22,847 bases of DNA from a virus. The stretch is taken from positions 1 to 22,847 of IMG/VR virus record IMGVR_UViG_3300042520_000475; one strand, written 5' to 3'. The notes below the pieces were generated by a model, which worked only from the letters and a program-made list of their open reading frames with translations, was not told where the DNA came from and ran no database searches. Below, piece by piece: positions 14,690-21,698 of the stretch (position 1 is the first letter of the stretch; every line of letters starts with the position of its first letter). The position numbers and the translations under genes were made by a program.

Positions 14690-17200
14690 ATGGCCGCGCA
14701 AGATTGCATCGACATCATCAAGAAGGCGTCGGGCGGGGATCTGAGCGATACCCAGCTTGAGGAAATTCTCACGCTGCTGGACCGCCGGTCCAAGCGCCGG
14801 ATGAAGGACGACCCGTCGCTCTCGAAGGAGCGCGCGTTCGCCGAAGCGGCCGAGGAATTGGCTGCGGAGAAGCGGCTGGCCGCGCTGATCGAAAAGCGCA
14901 ACCGGGCGATCAACATCATTCGCAAACAAACGATCGAGGACCGGATAGCGAACACGCAGCAGAAGGCCAGCACGGCCCTGCAGGCGTTGGTCTATGGCGT
15001 CGAGGGCAAGTTCTACGGCGCTGGCGAAAGCACGGACGCCAAGATTTACGCCCTCAAGCAGTCGATGCGTGGCGCCCTGATCCACGACCTCGACGAAGCC
15101 GGGCTGTTGCAAGTCGCGCGCAAGGGCGACCGGCAGTTTGAGGCCCAAGTCGCGCGCGAGATGTCGCGCCTCAACGGCAACAAGACGATCCCCGACAACG
15201 CGCCCGAGAACGTGCGGAAGCTGGCCGCCGTCCTCCAGAAGCACACGGAGAATGCGCGCCTCGTCCAGAACGACGCCGGCGCGTACATCCGCAAGATGGA
15301 GGGCTACGTCACCCGGCAGTCCCACGACCAGATCAAGATCCGCAAGGCCGGCTATCAGGCGTGGCGCGACGCCATCGCGCCCCTACTCGATGAGCGGACG
15401 TTCGACGACGTGGACGATCCCGAAGCGATGCTGCGCGGCGTCTATACGAACCTCGCCAGCGGCAACCACCTCAAGGCGGGCGGCGCGTCCGACTTCCTCG
15501 GCGGCTTCACGGGTGCGGGGAACCTGGCGAAGCGGGCCAGCGCCGAGCGCGTCCTGCATTTCAAGGGCCCCGACGAGTGGATGAAGTACAACGACGCCTT
15601 CGGGCGCTCGACCCTCTACGAGAGCGTGCTGGACGCCGTTGACTACGGCGCGCGCAACGCCGCCCTCATGCGGGACTGGGGAACCAACCCGGAGAACATG
15701 TTTAATGCGTTTGTCGAGCGCGCCACCGAGGAAGACAAAGCGGCCGACGTGTTCTCGAACCTCAAGTACGCCAGCCTGCGGGGCGCTTTCAACGAATTGA
15801 CGGGAACTGCCGACGTGCCCGGCAGCGTGACGCTCGCCCGCATCGGCTCGTCGATCCGCCTGCTCCAAGCGATGTCGAAGCTGGGCGGCATGGTCCTGTC
15901 GTCGATCCCCGATCTCGGCGTGCGCGCGGCCATGCTGCGCCACAACGGCGTCAGTGTTGGCGAGCGGTTCACGTCGGGCATCGCCGACCTGTTCCGAAAC
16001 CACAAGGGCACGGAGCGCCGGAAGATCGCCGAGTATCTGGGCGTGGGCATCGACGGCATGACGGGCGACGTGTTCCGCCAGATGTCGAGCCTCGACACCA
16101 CGCCCGGCAAGCTGGCGAAGGTCGCCGACAAGTTCTTCAAGGCGACGGGCCAGACGTGGTGGCAGGACGCCCACACCCGCGGGGTTGGCATGATCCTTGC
16201 CCGCCAGATGGCCGACAATATCGGCACGAAGTTCGGCGAACTCGACGGCCTCTACCGCACGACGCTCACGCGGTACGGCATCGGCGAGAAGGAATGGGCC
16301 GCGCTTTCCAAGGCCAACACGAAGGCGGCCGACGGCGAGAACTTCCTGACCCCCGACGCCGCGCGCACGCTAGACGACGAGACGGTTCGCGGCTTGCTGG
16401 GCAAGGCCGACGCCGGCCCGCGGGCTCTCAACGCGGCGCGGCGGGACCTTGAAGCCAAGCTGCAGACGTACCTCCACGATCAGGTCCGCGAGGCCATGAC
16501 GATCGCCGGCGCGCGGGAACGGTCGATGCTCAATCTCGGTACGACGGCCGGGACGTGGGGCGGCGAAGCCATCCGGCTTCTGATGCAGTTCAAGACCTAC
16601 CCGACGACGTTCCTGCGGCGGTCGATCAACCGCGAGCTCAACCGCGACGGCGTGGACTACGCCGGCGTGGGCCAGCTTATCGCTGCCACGACGGTCCTCG
16701 GTTTTGCGAGTCTCGCGGTCAAGGATGTCGCGAAGGGCCGCGAGCCTCGGTGGCCCGAGGATCCGGCCGACCAGGCGAAGCTCTGGATGGCCGCGATGAA
16801 GCAGGGCGGCGGGCTCGGCATCTACGGCGACTTCATCCTTGGCGAGACGAACCGGGTCGGTGGGACGTGGGGCAACACGCTGCTGGGCCCGACGTTCGGC
16901 GGCACGGCGCTCGACATCGAGAAAGCCATCAACGCGGCCCGCAAGGGCGAAGACCCCAGCGCGCAAGTCGTCCGCGGCATCACGAACAACACGCCCTTCG
17001 CCAACCTGTTCTACGCCCGCTGGGCGATGGACTACACGTTCCTGTACGCCCTGCAGGATGCGGTCGACCCCGGCTCGGTTCGCCGGATGCAGCGCCGGAT
17101 CGAGCGCGACAACAAACAGGAATTTCTGCTCCCGCCGACCAGCTACACGAACGACCCGCTGCGGAATTTGCAACAACTTGGCCGCGATCTCGCGCCCTAG
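14690..17200 (+). CDS. Large internal ejection protein, gp16-like part 2
   Basis: This 836-residue protein starts three bases after the previous stop, with GGAAGGG upstream. It is mostly helical. The N-terminal ~130 residues are charged coiled coil. The middle contains MSKLGGMVLSSIPDLGVRAA, near residue 394-413, and the C-terminal part contains EAIRLLMQFKTYPTTFLRRS, near 625-644, followed by a likely membrane segment (IAATTVLGFASLAVKDVAKG). The 'mQFKtyP..f..R' plus hydrophobic segment is a block I associate with the C-terminal part of large podoviral ejection proteins. It probably works with the two preceding proteins in trans-envelope DNA delivery. No protease or lysozyme motif was recognised. 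Exact homology to T7 gp16 cannot be shown by eye. Confidence 0.76.
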   Translation: MAAQDCIDIIKKASGGDLSDTQLEEILTLLDRRSKRRMKDDPSLSKERAFAEAAEELAAEKRLAALIEKRNRAINIIRKQTIEDRIANTQQKASTALQALVYGVEGKFYGAGESTDAKIYALKQSMRGALIHDLDEAGLLQVARKGDRQFEAQVAREMSRLNGNKTIPDNAPENVRKLAAVLQKHTENARLVQNDAGAYIRKMEGYVTRQSHDQIKIRKAGYQAWRDAIAPLLDERTFDDVDDPEAMLRGVYTNLASGNHLKAGGASDFLGGFTGAGNLAKRASAERVLHFKGPDEWMKYNDAFGRSTLYESVLDAVDYGARNAALMRDWGTNPENMFNAFVERATEEDKAADVFSNLKYASLRGAFNELTGTADVPGSVTLARIGSSIRLLQAMSKLGGMVLSSIPDLGVRAAMLRHNGVSVGERFTSGIADLFRNHKGTERRKIAEYLGVGIDGMTGDVFRQMSSLDTTPGKLAKVADKFFKATGQTWWQDAHTRGVGMILARQMADNIGTKFGELDGLYRTTLTRYGIGEKEWAALSKANTKAADGENFLTPDAARTLDDETVRGLLGKADAGPRALNAARRDLEAKLQTYLHDQVREAMTIAGARERSMLNLGTTAGTWGGEAIRLLMQFKTYPTTFLRRSINRELNRDGVDYAGVGQLIAATTVLGFASLAVKDVAKGREPRWPEDPADQAKLWMAAMKQGGGLGIYGDFILGETNRVGGTWGNTLLGPTFGGTALDIEKAINAARKGEDPSAQVVRGITNNTPFANLFYARWAMDYTFLYALQDAVDPGSVRRMQRRIERDNKQEFLLPPTSYTNDPLRNLQQLGRDLAP

Positions 17201-17249
17201 GGGTTGTGGAAAACGCACCATCATGAGATATTCGCACCGGAGATAGGCC

Positions 17250-18425
17250 ATGACCGTTTCGACCCAGACCGCGAAGTCGCAGTACACCGGGAACGGCGTG
17301 ACCGTCGCCTTCACGGGTTCTTTTCCCATTCTGGACGAAACGCACGTCACGGTCATCGTGACGACGAGCGGCGTCGACAGCACGAAAGTCCTGAACACCG
17401 ACTACACGATCAGCGGGGTCGGTGGCTCGACGTTCACCGTGACGTTCGGCGTAGCGCCGGCCAACGGCACGCGCGTCACGATCGCGCGCAGCGTGCCGCT
17501 CACCCAAGAGTTGGACCTCACGCCGAACTCGGCCCTGCCGTCGGACCAGCTCGAGGAGAGCTACGACAAGGCGGTGATGATCGACCAGCAGATCAACGAA
17601 ACGGTCAGCCGCGCGCTGCGCCAGCCGCTCACCGATTCTGTGGCTATCGCGGACATTCCGACATCGACGGCGCGAGCCGGCTTGTTCTTGAAATTTGACA
17701 GCAACGGCGACCCGGAGGCGGCCGACATAGCGGCCCTCGGTAACATCGCGGTCCCCGTGCCGATAGCTTCGGGCGGCACGGGTCAAACCACCGCCAGCGG
17801 GGCGTTTGACGCGCTCAAGCAATCGGCCACAGACGCGGCAACGGGCGTTGTAGAGCTTGCAACGCAGGCCGAGGTTTCGACGGGGACGGACGCCGCGCGC
17901 GTGGTGACGGCCGCAACTCTGGCTGGGCGTGAACCGACCACGGTTACGGTCGACACGGCGAACGACAAGCTGTTCATCCGCGACGCGACGGACGGCTTGG
18001 AGAAACTTGTCGCGGCCAACACGATCGGGGGCCTTGCCGCCGCTACGCAATCCGACATGGAAACGGCGACGAGCACCACGGTCGCGTCCACGCCGGGCCG
18101 GCAGCACCACCACCCCGGCCACCCCAAGGCGTGGGTCAATTTCAACGGCACCGGCACGATTGCGATCCGCGCCGACTATGGCGTGGCGTCCCTGACGGAC
18201 CACGGCGGATCGGGCGAATACTCGATCACGTTCGACACCGCGTTCTCGTCGGCGAACTACTGCGCCATCGGCATCTGCGACCGGACCATCAACACGACGC
18301 ACGCAACCGAAGGCATCCAGACCGTTACGTTCGGGACCGGCGCGTTCCGTTTCATCTGCGTGAACACCGTTCCGACCGCAGTCGACCAAGAATACATCGG
18401 CATGGCTTTTTGGGGAGACCAGTAA
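17250..18425 (+). CDS. Tail fibre / host-binding protein
   Basis: This 391-residue protein has a modular fibre layout. Residues about 1-125 are a T7 gp17-type N-terminal attachment domain (TAKSQYTGNGVTVAFTGSFP, NTDYTISGVGGSTFTVTF, ARSVPLTQELDL). Residues 173-227 contain ASGGTGQTTASGAFDALKQS and ATGVVELATQAEVSTGTDAA, a linker found in many phage fibres. Residues about 286-391 are a C-terminal tip domain starting with a His cluster (QHHHPGHPKAWVNFNGTG) and ending IGMAFWGDQ. The N-terminal domain would bind the nozzle and the tip the host surface. His-rich motifs in fibre tips of other phages bind metal; that is possible here. The ribosome site is CGGAG at 17238-17242 after a 49-base intergenic stretch. 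The stop overlaps the next start (TAATG). Confidence 0.88.
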   Translation: MTVSTQTAKSQYTGNGVTVAFTGSFPILDETHVTVIVTTSGVDSTKVLNTDYTISGVGGSTFTVTFGVAPANGTRVTIARSVPLTQELDLTPNSALPSDQLEESYDKAVMIDQQINETVSRALRQPLTDSVAIADIPTSTARAGLFLKFDSNGDPEAADIAALGNIAVPVPIASGGTGQTTASGAFDALKQSATDAATGVVELATQAEVSTGTDAARVVTAATLAGREPTTVTVDTANDKLFIRDATDGLEKLVAANTIGGLAAATQSDMETATSTTVASTPGRQHHHPGHPKAWVNFNGTGTIAIRADYGVASLTDHGGSGEYSITFDTAFSSANYCAIGICDRTINTTHATEGIQTVTFGTGAFRFICVNTVPTAVDQEYIGMAFWGDQ

Positions 18426-18892
18426 TGCCCAAGCGCATCATCTACACGCGACCGGACGGCGGCTTCGATGTCGTCATCCCGTCGATCAATTACTTGCTGC
18501 GGCAGTATCTCGCCGACACGCCCGCCGAGCCCGGCGAGTCTGCCGATGCATGGTTTGCCCGCGTGTTCGCGCAGAGCGTCCCAGCGGACGCGACCGACGT
18601 GCAAGTCATCGACGTGTCGGACCTCCCCGCCGACCAGGCGTTCCGCAACGCTTGGGTCCGCCAGGACGGCGCGGTGGTTGTGGACATGGCGAAGGCCCGC
18701 GAGGTCCACGCGGCAACGATCGCCGCGTTCGCTGAAAAGGCGCAGCAGGCGCTCGATGTGCTGGCCCTGCGGGGCGAGGACGTGACGGCCCGGCGTCAGG
18801 CTGTGGTCGATGCAGTCGCCGCGCTCGACCTTTCCGCCGCATCCACGACCGACGAGCTCAAGGCCCTCTGGCCGGAAGGTCTGCCGCGATGA
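18425..18892 (+). CDS. Tail-fibre-associated hypothetical protein
   Basis: This 155-residue protein is coupled to the fibre gene by a TAATG overlap. The N-terminus (KRIIYTRPDGGFDVVIPS) is a beta hairpin. The segment DLPADQAFRNAWVRQDGAVV (67-86) followed by DMAKAREVH (87-95) is a conserved block of small phage proteins that sit beside tail fibre genes. The C-terminal half is helical (AFAEKAQQALDVLALRGEDV) and ends with TDELKALWPEGL, also typical. Proteins of this class are usually called hypothetical or fibre-assembly-like. A chaperone or fibre-accessory role is inferred from position only. Confidence 0.75.
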   Translation: MPKRIIYTRPDGGFDVVIPSINYLLRQYLADTPAEPGESADAWFARVFAQSVPADATDVQVIDVSDLPADQAFRNAWVRQDGAVVVDMAKAREVHAATIAAFAEKAQQALDVLALRGEDVTARRQAVVDAVAALDLSAASTTDELKALWPEGLPR

Positions 18893-18963
18893 TCGAGTGG
18901 ATCGGCGCGCTGTTCCTTGTCGTCGCGTTCGTCGCGGCCCTCCATTTCTTTTGGCCTCGGTGA
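18889..18963 (+). CDS. 24-residue membrane peptide
   Basis: A 24-codon ORF starts in an ATGA overlap with the previous stop, with GGAAGG as ribosome site upstream. It encodes MIEWIGALFLVVAFVAALHF and ends FWPR: a single membrane helix with a basic end. It precedes the holin candidate by 12 bases. Tiny single-pass peptides in lysis cassettes can be holin modulators or leftover lysis proteins; which applies here is unknown. The exact start/stop coupling, the ribosome site and the sharply hydrophobic sequence argue against chance. Confidence 0.55.
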   Translation: MIEWIGALFLVVAFVAALHFFWPR

Positions 18964-18975
18964 CGGAGCGCCGCG

Positions 18976-19182
18976 ATGTCCATTTCCAACAGCGACGCCG
19001 AAGCCCTGAAGAGCGTCGTCGATTACCTCTCGGTGTCGACGATCATCGGCGTGTTCTTCGGCTTTCTGCCGCATATCGCCGCGCTGTTCACCGCCATCTG
19101 GGCGTTCTTCCGAATGCTCAACGAGATCCAGAAGTGGCGCAACCGGACCCGGTACGTCGGGCCCGAGCGTCGTAAGCCCTAA
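18976..19182 (+). CDS. Small holin candidate
   Basis: This 68-residue protein has a hydrophobic stretch at about 17-46 (YLSVSTIIGVFFGFLPHIAA, then LFTAIWAFFRML), interrupted by Pro32, so one long or two short membrane helices are possible. The C-terminus is basic and charged (QKWRNRTRYVGPERRKP). Size, charge pattern and position right after the fibre genes match the small class II holin of T7 (gp17.5). Its ribosome site GGAG sits within the 12 bases after the 24-residue peptide. A second, larger holin is encoded at 20872-21276, so one of the two may be an antiholin or have another membrane role. Confidence 0.65.
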   Translation: MSISNSDAEALKSVVDYLSVSTIIGVFFGFLPHIAALFTAIWAFFRMLNEIQKWRNRTRYVGPERRKP

Positions 19183-19198
19183 ACCCAGGAGCCGCCAG

Positions 19199-19474
19199 AT
19201 GAAGAAGATCGCGTTACTCGCGTTGCTACTTTCGGCGGCACCAGCCGCAGCCCAGAACTGCATGCCGCTTGCCGACTTCGCTCGGGCGGCTGCCATGCGC
19301 GGGTACGAGCCCGTGGCGCAGGCCAAGGACAGCGACGGCGACAAGGTGGTCATCGCCCTCAACGCCAAGACTGGCGAATGGGTGCAGGGCTACATCCCGG
19401 CCTCGGCCCCCGAGGCGTTCTGCATCATGGTCTCGGGCACCGAGTTCAAGGTCACGCTGGGCGGCGGGATCTGA
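19199..19474 (+). CDS. Exported small protein, function unknown
   Basis: This 91-residue protein has a clear signal peptide: KK, a hydrophobic core (ALLALLLSAA), and a probable cleavage site after AAA at residue 18. The mature part (~73 residues) has two cysteines (21 and 75) that could form a disulfide in the periplasm. Cys21 is not in a proper lipobox, so it is not an Rz1-type lipoprotein. CAGGAG precedes the start. The stop shares a base with the next start (TGATG). Its place among lysis genes suggests an envelope role, such as a lysis helper or surface modifier, but I do not recognise a family. Confidence 0.72.
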   Translation: MKKIALLALLLSAAPAAAQNCMPLADFARAAAMRGYEPVAQAKDSDGDKVVIALNAKTGEWVQGYIPASAPEAFCIMVSGTEFKVTLGGGI

Positions 19475-20442
19475 TGCGACCGGCCAAAGTCGACACCGAT
19501 ACGTTCATCCGCCTCTACGAAGAACTCGGGCTCAACGGTCTCTCCCGGCGTCTCGGCCAAGCAGCGCCCAGCGTGGCCGAGCGGCGCCGGCGCATCGAGA
19601 AGCGCATCGGCCGAACGATCCACGGACCCGAACGTGGCCCGACCGCTGGCGGCATACGCCGGCCGAACATCAACCACGACCATCGCGCCGTGGTCGAAGT
19701 CTGGGACGGCCACGCCGTCATCGGCAGCGACGCCCACTACTGGCCGAACATCGTGACGACGGCCCACCGGGCGTTTGTCCACTTCGTTGCGAAGTTCCAG
19801 CCAAAGTGCGTCATCCTCAACGGTGACGTGTTCGACGGTGCCAGCATCTCGCGCCACCCGTCGATCGGCTGGGAGTCGAAGCCGTCGGTGATCCAAGAGA
19901 TCGAGGCGTGCAAGGAACGGCTCGACGAAATCGAGAAGGCGGCCAAGAACGCGAAGCTGGTCTGGACGCTCGGGAACCACGACGCCCGTTTCGAGACGAG
20001 CCTGGCGAATCGTGCGCCCGAGTACGCCAAGGTCCACGGCGTCCACCTCAAGGACCATTTCCCGTACTGGACCCCGGCATGGTCCTGCTGGCTCAACAAC
20101 GACGTGGTGGTGAAGCACCGGCTCAAGGGCGGCATCCACGCCACGCACAACAACACTGTCGGCAGCGGGCGTTCGACCGTCACGGGCCACCTCCATTCGC
20201 TCAAGGTCACGCCGTACACCGACTACAACGGCACGCGGTACGGCATCGACTGCGGCACGCTGGCCGGCGGCGCGACCGCGCCCCAGTTCGTGAACTACCT
20301 CGAGGACGCCCCGGCGAATTGGCGCAGCGGCTTCGTCCTGCTTACCTTCAAGAACGGCAAGCTGCTGGTCCCCGAGGTCGTGCAGGTTTCCGAGCAAGAC
20401 CCGGATGCCGTCGAGTTCCGCGGCGAGCTGGTCCATGTCTAA
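19474..20442 (+). CDS. Metallophosphoesterase with N-terminal helix-turn-helix-like segment
   Basis: This 322-residue protein carries the full calcineurin-like phosphoesterase signature: D86-A-H88 (GSDAHYW), GDVFD at 117-121, GNHD at 167-170, a His in the 215-225 region, and GHLH at 238-241. These bind two metal ions and cleave phosphomonoesters or phosphodiesters, so the enzyme is probably active. The first ~45 residues look like a helix-turn-helix (FIRLYEELGLNGLSRRLGQA, then SVAERRRRIEKRIG), which may bind nucleic acid. The substrate is unknown; nucleic acids or nucleotides are candidates. The gene is coupled by TGATG to the exported-protein gene and overlaps the following GNAT gene by eight bases. 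Confidence 0.88.
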   Translation: MRPAKVDTDTFIRLYEELGLNGLSRRLGQAAPSVAERRRRIEKRIGRTIHGPERGPTAGGIRRPNINHDHRAVVEVWDGHAVIGSDAHYWPNIVTTAHRAFVHFVAKFQPKCVILNGDVFDGASISRHPSIGWESKPSVIQEIEACKERLDEIEKAAKNAKLVWTLGNHDARFETSLANRAPEYAKVHGVHLKDHFPYWTPAWSCWLNNDVVVKHRLKGGIHATHNNTVGSGRSTVTGHLHSLKVTPYTDYNGTRYGIDCGTLAGGATAPQFVNYLEDAPANWRSGFVLLTFKNGKLLVPEVVQVSEQDPDAVEFRGELVHV

Positions 20443-20872
20443 CCCCGTCCGCGTCCGCGAGGTCGACGCCCGCGACATCGAAGTCGCGGACGAGATCGTG
20501 GCGATGCACAAGACGTGCTTCGCCTACGACATCGACCGGCCGACCCTCGACCACGGTGTCTGGTGGGTCGGCTACGACGGCGACGAGCCAGCGTGCTTCG
20601 CGGGCCTCTGGCCTTCGCGCAACTGGCCCAAGGAAGCGGGCTACCTCGCGCGGTCGGGCGTCCTGCCCCTGTACCGCGGTCTCGGCTTGCAGCGGCGCCT
20701 TATCAGGCTCCGCGAGCGCCGGGCCCGCGCTCTCGGCTATCGCTTCGTCGTCACCGACACCTGCGACAACCCGCACTCGTCGAACAACCTGATCGCCGCC
20801 GGCTACCGGATGTTCGTGCCCCCGAAGCTGTGGGGCCCGGACGGATCGAACTACTGGAGGAAGGAACTCTGA
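20435..20872 (+). CDS. GNAT-family N-acetyltransferase
   Basis: This 145-residue protein has a readable GNAT core: strand EAGYLARSGVLPLYRGLGLQ (67-86), with the acetyl-CoA loop YRGLGLQRRL (80-89), then a long helix, strand FVVTDTC (104-110), and N118 with the typical end AAGYRMF. The acetyl acceptor is unknown. I chose ATG 20435, which overlaps the phosphoesterase stop; an earlier in-frame start would lie deeper in that gene. It is a different GNAT from the gp13-like protein and, unlike that one, keeps the cofactor loop. Its stop shares a base with the holin start (TGATG). It could modify a host or phage protein or a cell-surface sugar. Confidence 0.85.
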   Translation: MSNPVRVREVDARDIEVADEIVAMHKTCFAYDIDRPTLDHGVWWVGYDGDEPACFAGLWPSRNWPKEAGYLARSGVLPLYRGLGLQRRLIRLRERRARALGYRFVVTDTCDNPHSSNNLIAAGYRMFVPPKLWGPDGSNYWRKEL

Positions 20873-21276
20873 TGCTGCCCCTCATCACCGCCCTGCTGCC
20901 GATCGTCGGCGAGGTCATCGACCGCGTGATCCCCGACAAGGGCGCGGCGGACAAGGCCAAGCTGGAGATGCAGGCCAAGATCCTCGACGCCGCGAACCAG
21001 GGCGCGCTGGCCCAGATCGAGGTGAACAAGGAAGAAGCCAAGCACGCCTCGATCTTCGTGGCGGGCTGGCGGCCGTTCATCGGCTGGTCGTGCGGCGCCG
21101 GGCTGGCGTGGGCCTTCGTCGCCCAGCCCCTCGTCAACTGGGTCATTCTCGCCTTCGGCCTCGAGGTCGCGTCGGTCCCCGTGCTGCCGACCGACAGCCT
21201 CATGGAACTCGTCGTCGCCATGCTGGGCCTCGGCACCCTCCGTACCTTCGAGAAGGTGAAGGGGGCGACGAAGTGA
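20872..21276 (+). CDS. Holin, GTA-type three-TM family
   Basis: This 134-residue protein matches the GTA_holin_3TM family. It has an N-terminal hydrophobic stretch (MLPLITALLPIVGEVIDRVI), a charged helix (KAKLEMQAKILDAANQG), the family block ASIFVAGWRPFIGWSCGAGL (59-78), a second TM (79-97), and a C-terminal TM with LMELVVAMLGLGTLRTFEKV (110-129). This family is found in gene-transfer agents and phages of Alphaproteobacteria and is thought to permeabilise the inner membrane for endolysin release. It directly precedes the M15 peptidase, overlapping its GTG start (GTGA), the usual holin-endolysin order. Confidence 0.88.
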   Translation: MLPLITALLPIVGEVIDRVIPDKGAADKAKLEMQAKILDAANQGALAQIEVNKEEAKHASIFVAGWRPFIGWSCGAGLAWAFVAQPLVNWVILAFGLEVASVPVLPTDSLMELVVAMLGLGTLRTFEKVKGATK

Positions 21277-21698
21277 CGGAGCTCGACCAGCGTTCCCTGC
21301 GCCGCCTCGAAGGCGTCCACCACGATCTCGTCCACGTCGTCCGCAAGGCGGCGTCGTTCGGCGAGATGTCGTTCATCGTGACCGAGGGACTTCGTACCGA
21401 GGAACGACAGAAGAAGCTACTCGCCGCCGGCGCATCCCAGACGATGCGGTCCCGCCACCTCACCGGCCACGCCGTCGACCTTGCGGTCCTCGTGGACGGC
21501 GAGGTGCGCTGGGACTGGCCGCTCTACGACAAGCTGGGCGAGCTCATGAAGCGGGCGGCTCGGTCGCTGGAACCGCCGGTTCCTCTTGAGTGGGGCGGGG
21601 ACTGGAAAACGTTCCGCGACGGCCCGCATTTCCAGCTTCCTCGGGGGCTGTACCCGGACCCGCAACCATTCGCTCAAGAAAGTCTGCAGCCCGCGTAG
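21273..21698 (+). CDS. Endolysin, M15-family zinc D,D- or L,D-peptidase
   Basis: This 141-residue enzyme has the M15 pattern SRHLTGHAVDL (60-70), with zinc ligands H62 and D69, and EWGGDW (106-111) with GPHFQL (117-122), where H119 is the third ligand. E106 or D110 would be the catalytic acid. M15 phage enzymes cut peptide bonds in peptidoglycan stems or cross-links. The usual signal peptide is absent, in line with holin-dependent release. Start: GTG 21273 overlaps the holin stop; no ATG in frame precedes the conserved N-terminus except inside the holin gene. The last ~51 codons (from 21544) are covered on the other strand by the integrase. Confidence 0.9.
   Translation: MTELDQRSLRRLEGVHHDLVHVVRKAASFGEMSFIVTEGLRTEERQKKLLAAGASQTMRSRHLTGHAVDLAVLVDGEVRWDWPLYDKLGELMKRAARSLEPPVPLEWGGDWKTFRDGPHFQLPRGLYPDPQPFAQESLQPA

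Noticed and set aside
17204-17232. Sigma-70-like promoter before the tail fibre gene (TTGTGG, 17-base spacer, GATATT)
   Set aside because: The -35 matches only three of six consensus bases, and the start point would fall on the ribosome site, leaving almost no leader.
19199-19474. Exported small protein as an Rz1-type spanin lipoprotein
   Set aside because: Cys21 is preceded by AQN rather than a lipobox, the mature protein is not Pro-rich, and there is no overlapping Rz-like gene.
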